Below are positions 58,672 to 64,000 of a stretch of 64,000 nucleotides of DNA, in pieces (within the stretch, counting starts at the first letter, position 1; every line of letters starts with the position of its first letter). The stretch spans positions 62,001 to 126,000 of the forward strand of contig NZ_JAQNDA010000008.1 of the NCBI RefSeq assembly GCF_028369065.1, written 5' to 3'. Both the position numbers and the translations under genes were made by a program. The notes under the pieces are model-generated. The model had not been told where the DNA came from, did no database searches, and saw nothing but the letters and a program-made list of their open reading frames with translations. Source of the DNA: Marinobacter sp. SS21. Its GTDB lineage: Bacteria; Pseudomonadota; Gammaproteobacteria; Pseudomonadales; Oleiphilaceae.

Positions 58672-59331
58672 TTGATAAGGGTACTGGTTGTTGATGACCA
58701 TGACTTGGTCCGCTCCGGGATTACCCGGATGCTGGCTGACGACCCCGATATTGAAGTCATCGGCGAGGCTTCTTCTGGCGAATCGGCCATTGACGCGGTA
58801 CGCCAGTCTCGGCCTGATATTGTTCTGATGGATATACGGATGCCCGGTATCGGCGGATTGGAAGCCACCCGCCGTATTCTGAGAATCGATGATTCGATCC
58901 AGGTGATTGTGGTGACCGCCTGTGCCGACGATCCATACCCAACCCGGGTAATGCAGGCCGGCGCCACCGCTTACATCACCAAAGGGGCGGATATCCGCGA
59001 AATGGTTCGTGCCATTCGCATGGCCCATACCGGGCAGCGGTACATCAGTCCCGAGATTGCCCAAAAAATGGCCCTTAAGAACCTGGGCGGAGAGTTCGCT
59101 GAGGAAAAGGGGGAGTCGGTGTTCGACCGCCTCTCCGAGCGGGAATTGCAGATTGCCATGATGGTCGTTGACTGTCTGAAAGTGCAGGATATTTCTGACA
59201 AACTCTGCCTCAGTCCAAAGACGGTCAACAGCTACCGCTACCGCATTTTCGAAAAACTGGAAATCTCCAGCGACGTAGAGTTGGCATTGATGGCAGTCAG
59301 ACTCGGGTTGCTCGATGCCGACAAGGTCTGA
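58672..59331 (+). CDS. gacA: Response regulator GacA/UvrY
   Basis: A 219-residue NarL-type regulator. The receiver domain has MIRVLVVDDHDLVRSG with the acidic pair, D54 as phosphorylation site in VLMDIRMPGIGG, the threonine in VVTAC and the lysine in ITKGAD. A LuxR-type helix-turn-helix follows (about 149-200; LSERELQIAMM ... LSPKTVNSYRYRIF). The start is TTG at 58672 with GAGGTGAG upstream; GacA orthologues start with the same residues. In the family it is activated by BarA/GacS and drives CsrA/RsmA-sequestering small RNAs. It overlaps uvrC by 17 bp, the standard pairing in gammaproteobacteria. Confidence 0.93.
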   Translation: MIRVLVVDDHDLVRSGITRMLADDPDIEVIGEASSGESAIDAVRQSRPDIVLMDIRMPGIGGLEATRRILRIDDSIQVIVVTACADDPYPTRVMQAGATAYITKGADIREMVRAIRMAHTGQRYISPEIAQKMALKNLGGEFAEEKGESVFDRLSERELQIAMMVVDCLKVQDISDKLCLSPKTVNSYRYRIFEKLEISSDVELALMAVRLGLLDADKV

Positions 59332-61168
59332 AACGCAACGCCAGGAGTTTGATTCAAAAGGATTTCTAAAACGGCTGACCGAGCGTCCCGGTGTTTACCG
59401 GATGTACGACGTTGAGGCCAAGGTGCTTTACGTGGGTAAGGCCCGCAACCTGAAGCAACGGGTCAGCAGTTACTTTCGTAAGACCGGTCTGGCGCCGAAA
59501 ACCGAGGCGCTGGTGAGCCGGATCGACGCTATTGAGATCACCATTACCGGCAGCGAGACCGAGGCCCTGTTGCTGGAACAGAATCTCATCAAGTCCCTGC
59601 GTCCGCCCTACAACATCCTGCTCCGGGACGATAAGTCCTACCCCTATATTTACCTGTCTTCCCATGAAGATTATCCATCATTGACCTTTCGCCGCGGGCG
59701 TAGCAAGAAGGACCAGGGGAGCTGGTACGGTCCGTTTCCTAGCTCCGGAGCGGTCAAGGAAAGTCTTAATGTTTTACAAAAGATCTTCAAGATAAGATCT
59801 TGTAGTGAAAGCTATTTTAGAAATAGAGCCCGTCCGTGCCTGCAGTATCAGATCCATCGCTGCACGGCGCCGTGTGTGGAATACATATCACCCGAAGATT
59901 ATCAGCGCGACGTACGCCATGCGACGATGTTTCTGGAAGGCAAGAACCCGGCGATCCTGCGAGATCTGATGGATGCGATGGAGCAGGCCTCGAAGGCGCT
60001 TAATTTTGAGCAGGCGGCCGCGTATCGTGACCAGATCAGTCACCTGCGACATGTCCAGGAGCAGCAGTCGGTCGATGGCGAGGGCGGTGATGCCGATGTG
60101 GTCGCCATTGATCAGGATGCCGGCATTGTCTGCATCGTGGTGATCATCGTGCGTGGCGGTCGTGTGCTGGGCACCAAAGACTATTTCCCCCGCTTTTCCC
60201 TTGAACAGTCCGAGGCCGAGCTGGTGAGTGCGTTTCTCGGTCAATTCTATTTTGGCGGAAATGTAAAACGGGATATTCCCCGGGATGTCCTCGTGCCGGT
60301 TGAGGTGGAGGGTGCCGAGCTTCTCGCTGAGGCGCTCAGTGAGGCCTCCGGACGAGAGGTACGCATACGGGGCAATGTGCGGGGCGAGCGCCGGCGCTGG
60401 CTGGAGTTGGCGGTGACCAACGCCCGGCAAACGCTGCAATCGCACCTGGCCAGTAGGGAAACGGTGTATCGGCGGCTACTGGCGCTCAGGGAGTTGCTGG
60501 AGTTGGCCGAAACACCGTCGCGGATGGAATGTTTTGATGTCTCCCACAGCCATGGGGAAAATACGGTCGCGTCCTGTGTGGTTTTCGACGAGAATGGTCC
60601 GCTCAAGTCCGATTATCGGCTATATAATATTCAAGGAGTTACCCCCGGCGACGATTATGCGGCCATGCATCAGGTGCTTAGCCGGCGCTACCGCAAGCTG
60701 GCGGCGGGGGAGGGGAAGCGTCCGGATCTGGTGTTTATCGATGGCGGCAAGGGACAGCTGAATGTGGCGCGGCAGGTTTTTGAGGAGTTGGCGATCTCCG
60801 ACATACCCCTAATCGGGGTCGCCAAGGGCGTCACGCGCCGGGCGGGCATGGAGCAGTTAATCGACGCCATCACCGGGGCCGTCTTCCGGGTGCCCGCGGA
60901 TTCGCCGGCGCTGCACTTGATTCAGCACATCCGGGATGAGTCCCACCGGTTTGCCATTACTGGACACCGGGCTCGAAGGGACAAGAAACGACGCCAATCC
61001 ACCCTGGAAGGGATCGAGGGGATTGGTGCTAAACGACGTCGCGAATTGATTCGATATTTTGGCGGCATACAGGAAATACGAAAGGCCAGCGTCGATGAGA
61101 TCGCCAAGGTACAGGGCATCAGCCGGAACCTGGCGGAAACGGTCTACGCAGCGCTGCACGACGAGTAA
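59315..61168 (+). CDS. uvrC: Excinuclease ABC subunit C
   Basis: A 617-residue nuclease that makes both incisions in nucleotide excision repair. The GIY-YIG domain is at about 18-100 (RPGVYRMYDVEAKVLYVGKA), the cysteine-rich region at about 168-195, the UVR motif (about 205-240; LEGKNPAILRDLMDAM) binds UvrB, the second nuclease domain carries RMECFDVSHSHGENTVASCV and DLVFIDGGKGQLN, and a helix-hairpin-helix pair ends the protein (IEGIGAKRRRELIR; VQGISRNLAETVY). It overlaps gacA and is followed after 6 bp by pgsA. Confidence 0.98.
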   Translation: MPTRSETQRQEFDSKGFLKRLTERPGVYRMYDVEAKVLYVGKARNLKQRVSSYFRKTGLAPKTEALVSRIDAIEITITGSETEALLLEQNLIKSLRPPYNILLRDDKSYPYIYLSSHEDYPSLTFRRGRSKKDQGSWYGPFPSSGAVKESLNVLQKIFKIRSCSESYFRNRARPCLQYQIHRCTAPCVEYISPEDYQRDVRHATMFLEGKNPAILRDLMDAMEQASKALNFEQAAAYRDQISHLRHVQEQQSVDGEGGDADVVAIDQDAGIVCIVVIIVRGGRVLGTKDYFPRFSLEQSEAELVSAFLGQFYFGGNVKRDIPRDVLVPVEVEGAELLAEALSEASGREVRIRGNVRGERRRWLELAVTNARQTLQSHLASRETVYRRLLALRELLELAETPSRMECFDVSHSHGENTVASCVVFDENGPLKSDYRLYNIQGVTPGDDYAAMHQVLSRRYRKLAAGEGKRPDLVFIDGGKGQLNVARQVFEELAISDIPLIGVAKGVTRRAGMEQLIDAITGAVFRVPADSPALHLIQHIRDESHRFAITGHRARRDKKRRQSTLEGIEGIGAKRRRELIRYFGGIQEIRKASVDEIAKVQGISRNLAETVYAALHDE

Positions 61169-61174
61169 GATAGT

Positions 61175-61753
61175 ATGAATCTACCCAACATTCTGACGCT
61201 CTCGCGGATCGTGATGATTCCGGTGTTTGTCGCAATTTTTTACATGCCGGTTGAGTGGCGTTATATGGTGAGCGCTGCGATCTTCGCGCTGGCGGGCGCG
61301 ACTGATTGGCTGGACGGCTACTTGGCAAGGAAGCTGGATCAAAGCACGCCTTTTGGGGCGTTTCTGGACCCGGTTGCCGACAAGCTGATGGTTGCCGTGG
61401 CGCTGACGGTGCTGGTTGAGGAATACCACAGCGTGGTGCTGACGCTGCCTGCGGTGATCATTATCGGTCGCGAAATCGTGATTTCGGCACTACGGGAATG
61501 GATGGCGGAAATCGGAAGCCGGGCCAGTGTCGCGGTGTCCTATATCGGCAAGGTCAAGACCACGGCGCAAGTGGTGGCCATCATCATGTTGCTGGCCTTC
61601 CCGCCAGGGGTGTCCTGGGCTTATGCCGGGGTGTCACTGCTCTATGTAGCGGCAGCCTTAACGCTCTGGTCAATGGTGCTGTACCTGAGGGCGGCGTGGC
61701 CAGACCTGTTTCCATCAGCCGAAAGCACGCGGGCCGTCGAGCGGGCTGATTAA
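61175..61753 (+). CDS. pgsA: CDP-diacylglycerol--glycerol-3-phosphate 3-phosphatidyltransferase
   Basis: A 192-residue membrane enzyme making phosphatidylglycerol phosphate. The CDP-alcohol phosphotransferase motif [20 protein letters not shown] fits DGxxAR(x8)Gxx(x)D(x3)D, read here as [10 protein letters not shown] and [12 protein letters not shown]. Several hydrophobic helices are present ([29 protein letters not shown]). [16 protein letters not shown] is the typical N-terminus. It completes gacA-uvrC-pgsA and is followed by the tRNA-Gly promoter. Confidence 0.97.
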   Translation: MNLPNILTLSRIVMIPVFVAIFYMPVEWRYMVSAAIFALAGATDWLDGYLARKLDQSTPFGAFLDPVADKLMVAVALTVLVEEYHSVVLTLPAVIIIGREIVISALREWMAEIGSRASVAVSYIGKVKTTAQVVAIIMLLAFPPGVSWAYAGVSLLYVAAALTLWSMVLYLRAAWPDLFPSAESTRAVERAD

Positions 61754-61797
61754 AGAATAATCAATCAGTTACATGTAATATTTTGGCAAAAAAAGGG

Positions 61798-61825
61798 TTG
61801 ACACTGCGCGGCGATCCATTAATAT
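61798..61825 (+). promoter_or_regulatory. Sigma-70 promoter of the tRNA-Gly/tRNA-Cys unit
   Basis: A perfect TTGACA (61798-61803) and TAATAT (61820-61825) are 16 bp apart, followed by a GC-rich discriminator GCGCC typical of stable-RNA promoters. The tRNA-Gly gene begins 42 bp later. Confidence 0.8.
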
Positions 61826-61867
61826 ATGCGCCACTTCGACGGCAACAGCAAGTCGCAGTGACTTAGA

Positions 61868-61943
61868 GCGGGAATAGCTCAGTTGGTAGAGCACAACCTT
61901 GCCAAGGTTGGGGTCGCGAGTTCGAATCTCGTTTCCCGCTCCA
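61868..61943 (+). tRNA. tRNA-Gly (anticodon GCC), second copy
   Basis: A 76-nt sequence identical, base for base, to the tRNA-Gly at 1500-1575, with anticodon GCC and encoded CCA. It follows pgsA, as in pseudomonads. Confidence 0.97.
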
Positions 61944-62039
61944 ATTTCTCCCGATTTTTCGGTAGAAATGAAAAGCTTCCAAGTCTCTCAAAGCCCACCT
62001 GAGAGCAGAAAGTCCTTAGGTAATGATCGGACTTTTCCC

Positions 62040-62113
62040 GGCGCGGTGGCAGAGTGGTTATGCAGCGGACTGCAACTCCGTGTACGCCGGTTCGATTCCG
62101 ACCCGCGCCTCCA
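62040..62113 (+). tRNA. tRNA-Cys (anticodon GCA)
   Basis: A 74-nt cloverleaf with acceptor GGCGCGG pairing with CCGCGCC, D-arm GGCAGAGTGG..., anticodon GCA (ACTGCAACT loop), T-arm GGTTCGATTCC and encoded CCA. It is the last gene before the SMC/Toprim locus. Confidence 0.96.
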
Positions 62114-62266
62114 TTTTTACCCTTTATAATCAACAATCTGCCTCATCCGATTTTAGTTGAGCTCCTCACCCAAAAAATTTCCAAATTAAACCCAAAGTAT
62201 TATCCGCTTCAATGAGTGGCGGAAGAGCGAATCACTGAATGCGCAGAGCATCTTGAACAAGCTTGA

Positions 62267-63178
62267 TTAGCGGTCCGTTGTGATCAGAAAAACAGCCTCT
62301 TGCTCTAACGCTTTACCGCTCAGCTTAAGGGCCTCAATAAGCTCCAACACCTCATCCGGCTCCTGATCCAAATTTAAATTTTCCTCGGCATTGGCAACAT
62401 AGTTAAGATTATTTCGCCATACCTCAGAATTGCCATAGCGCTCCAATTTGCGTTTCCAGTCAGGCATTAGCCATAGTTCGATGTGGTCGCCCAGCGCTTT
62501 GCGCAGGCGGGCATAGTTTTCGAGTCCGACGCCATCATAGTCTGGAAAGATAACAATCCGTGGACTTCGTTTTTTCCCGCATAGCCAGTCTATCAGCCGT
62601 TCACTGAGCTGGCCCTGATAATAGAGTACAGACCCGTGCAAGCCTTCAGGCACCCAGCTGGTGTCATCCAGCAACCCCTGATTTTCCACCAGCCACAATG
62701 GGCTGTCGGTGGCCAGAGGCGTTTCATTCTGGCTGATATCGATGGCGAGGGCGCCGGCGATTGATGTCAGCTGCCATAGGTCGAGCAACTCTCTATCACT
62801 ATTCCAGGTTACGCCCGGCATTGTTGCCTTCAGTAGGCGGTAAGAAGCGGCGTGTGAACTCTTTCGACCTTTGGTGGACCGGGTAAACGCGAGGTTTTGT
62901 GCCCGGACTGGATGCGCCTTGTTGGCAGGCTCTGCATCGGGCCGTAACTCCCTAAGATGTTGCTCAAACACCGGTGAGTTGCTGATGCGATAAACGAAGC
63001 CATTGCCCTGACGCATCTTGGTGACACATGCGGTGCTGCGGAGGAACTCGTCAAGCACCCGCTTCTGTGAGGGCGTGAACCGTGATCCAGGACATTCTCC
63101 GCCGGAATCCTCAAGTTTGACCAATGCTTCTCTGAGTGACCTGTTCATGAGGGCGAGCTCATGCCTCGACAGCTTCAA
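62267..63178 (-). CDS. JetD/MksG-like Toprim nuclease of a Wadjet-type SMC system
   Basis: A protein of up to 303 residues. Residues about 10-95 look like a winged helix (SQKRVLDEFLRSTACVTKM). Residues about 155-300 resemble the Toprim-type C-terminal domain of JetD: LWLVENQGLL with E165 (metal ligand), YYQGQLSERLIDWL, IVIFPDYDGVGLENYARLR with D213 and D215 as a DxDxxG motif, and a terminal LEQEA (EQE at 292-294). This arrangement matches topoisomerase VI A-subunit-like nucleases of Wadjet, which cut plasmid DNA. It is shorter than typical JetD. The TTG start at 63178 overlaps the upstream SMC gene by 20 bp; the ATG at 63148 is an alternative. Function by homology; the family label should be tested. 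Confidence 0.7.
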   Translation of the reverse strand: MKLSRHELALMNRSLREALVKLEDSGGECPGSRFTPSQKRVLDEFLRSTACVTKMRQGNGFVYRISNSPVFEQHLRELRPDAEPANKAHPVRAQNLAFTRSTKGRKSSHAASYRLLKATMPGVTWNSDRELLDLWQLTSIAGALAIDISQNETPLATDSPLWLVENQGLLDDTSWVPEGLHGSVLYYQGQLSERLIDWLCGKKRSPRIVIFPDYDGVGLENYARLRKALGDHIELWLMPDWKRKLERYGNSEVWRNNLNYVANAEENLNLDQEPDEVLELIEALKLSGKALEQEAVFLITTDR

Positions 63179-64000
63179 GCGGCTGCAGAATCTGCCAATG
63201 CTTGCGGCTGATGTGGTTTTTTCCGTTGCTCAACTGTTGGATAGGAACGCAGTAATGGGCGGTAATCAACGGAGAAGGGGAGGCGAACATTAGCGCGAAT
63301 CCGAATTCGGAAGCGGTTTTGATCAAGCTTCTCTGGTTGGCCGAATCCAGGGCCAGGGCTTCGTCCAAGTAGCAAAGAGCTTGAACATTTCGGCTCTTGT
63401 CCTGCATCAGGTGGAGCATGGCCAGGCCGGTCACCAACTTTGCCATGAGCACGGTGCCGTTGGAAGCTGCACTATCAATGTCGTCAAAGCTTTCCACGTC
63501 CTGATTTTCTTTGCCTAACTCGAAAGTGAGGCGAAACAAATCCGCAACCTTCAGCCCGTGGCGAGCGCTACCTTCATCAATCAGTAACTGGCGCGCGTGG
63601 TCCAGTTGTCGGTCGTCCAGCACAGTAGCCTGGTTAAACAGTTCGAAGGATTCACCGGACTCCACTTTTTCTGCTGTTTGGATCAGCAAGTCTATCGCTT
63701 CTACAAGGTGATTCTCGTGAATCGGCTGAATGCGGATTACCTTGAGGTCTGACAACTTCCTGCGGCTGATCAGACGGTTGAATTCATGCATGGCATTCTC
63801 GAATGAATGCAGGTTGCCTCGAACCAGGCGATTGTAGCCGAGGTCGAGGGCGTCTTCCGCTGCGGCGAGGTGGTGGTAGAAAATGCCGGAAGGCCCGGAA
63901 TCCATCATCTCGTTCATCGGTTCAACATACTGGTCGTAGGCGTCGAGGACCGACTTGTAGCGTTTTGCGATGGGTGCCCGGGTGTCTGCTGATTTTGCTT
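63159..64000 (-). CDS. MukB/MksB/JetC-like SMC ATPase (C-terminal part, 5' end outside window)
   Basis: The frame is open to the window edge, so the N-terminal head, hinge and most of the coiled coil lie outside; about 279 residues are visible. They start in a helical region (YDQYVEPMNEMMDSG) and end in an ATPase head: signature-like SAASNGTVLMAKLVTGLAML (63473-63414), Walker B ALCYLDEALALD with D and E intact (63360-63370), and FGFALMFASPSPLITAHYC. The replacement of the canonical LSGGE by S-x2-SNGT and the LDEAxxLD Walker B resemble MukB, MksB and JetC, not bacterial Smc. It would form the loop-extruding motor that activates the Toprim nuclease encoded downstream. The kleisin and kite genes are expected beyond the window. 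Confidence 0.72.
   Translation of the reverse strand, partial: AKSADTRAPIAKRYKSVLDAYDQYVEPMNEMMDSGPSGIFYHHLAAAEDALDLGYNRLVRGNLHSFENAMHEFNRLISRRKLSDLKVIRIQPIHENHLVEAIDLLIQTAEKVESGESFELFNQATVLDDRQLDHARQLLIDEGSARHGLKVADLFRLTFELGKENQDVESFDDIDSAASNGTVLMAKLVTGLAMLHLMQDKSRNVQALCYLDEALALDSANQRSLIKTASEFGFALMFASPSPLITAHYCVPIQQLSNGKNHISRKHWQILQPLEAVEA

Overview
The window reads as a continuous piece of a gammaproteobacterial chromosome. Gene content and order point to a marine, Pseudomonas-like lineage such as Marinobacter. The reasons are a divergent gltA // sdhCDAB-sucAB-lpd-sucCD block, Pseudomonas-type fadBA (FadB of 715 residues), gacA-uvrC-pgsA followed by tRNA-Gly and tRNA-Cys, an flgA-flgMN / cheV-cheR block, and MnmC, ZipA and Uup homologues. 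The genus is an inference; only the gammaproteobacterial assignment is firm. No rRNA, CRISPR array, prophage or intact insertion sequence was seen.

Layout. 1-7 kb: the end of a DUF924 gene, a TetR regulator, tRNA-Gly(GCC), a MOSC protein, the ABC-F ATPase uup coupled to a small Cys-rich protein gene, a universal stress protein and a secreted helical protein. 7-13.4 kb: fadBA (beta-oxidation) behind a PsrA-like operator, then topA. 13.9-28 kb: a 3-hydroxyisobutyrate-dehydrogenase-family enzyme, citrate synthase, and on the other strand succinate dehydrogenase, 2-oxoglutarate dehydrogenase and succinyl-CoA synthetase, giving most of the oxidative TCA cycle in 14 kb. 28-41 kb: trpS, scpA-scpB-rluB, a diguanylate cyclase, a GntR regulator, smc, zipA and ligA, so condensin (Smc-ScpA-ScpB), division and replication genes lie within 13 kb. 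41-48 kb: a large Calx-beta lipoprotein, a minus-strand group (cyclophilin, mnmC, CBS protein), a long imperfect inverted repeat, and a stand-alone protein resembling the N-terminal domain of type II secretion ATPases. 48-52 kb: flgN, flgM and flgA facing cheV-cheR, with a near-perfect sigma-28 promoter for flgMN. 52-58.6 kb: a flavin-reductase-like protein, an AEC transporter, a ROK kinase, a Xre/RES toxin-antitoxin pair, tRNA-Ser(GGA), acylphosphatase, a chemoreceptor and a YheU-like protein. 58.7-62.1 kb: gacA-uvrC-pgsA, then tRNA-Gly and tRNA-Cys.

The least ordinary part is the right edge. Directly after tRNA-Cys, on the opposite strand, lie a Toprim protein resembling JetD/MksG and, overlapping upstream, the C-terminal end of a MukB/MksB/JetC-like SMC ATPase that runs out of the window. 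This looks like the distal end of a Wadjet/MksBEFG-type anti-plasmid SMC operon placed beside tRNA genes, a common integration site. It is separate from the housekeeping Smc-ScpAB of the same window.

All calls come from reading the sequence and translated proteins; no database search was possible.
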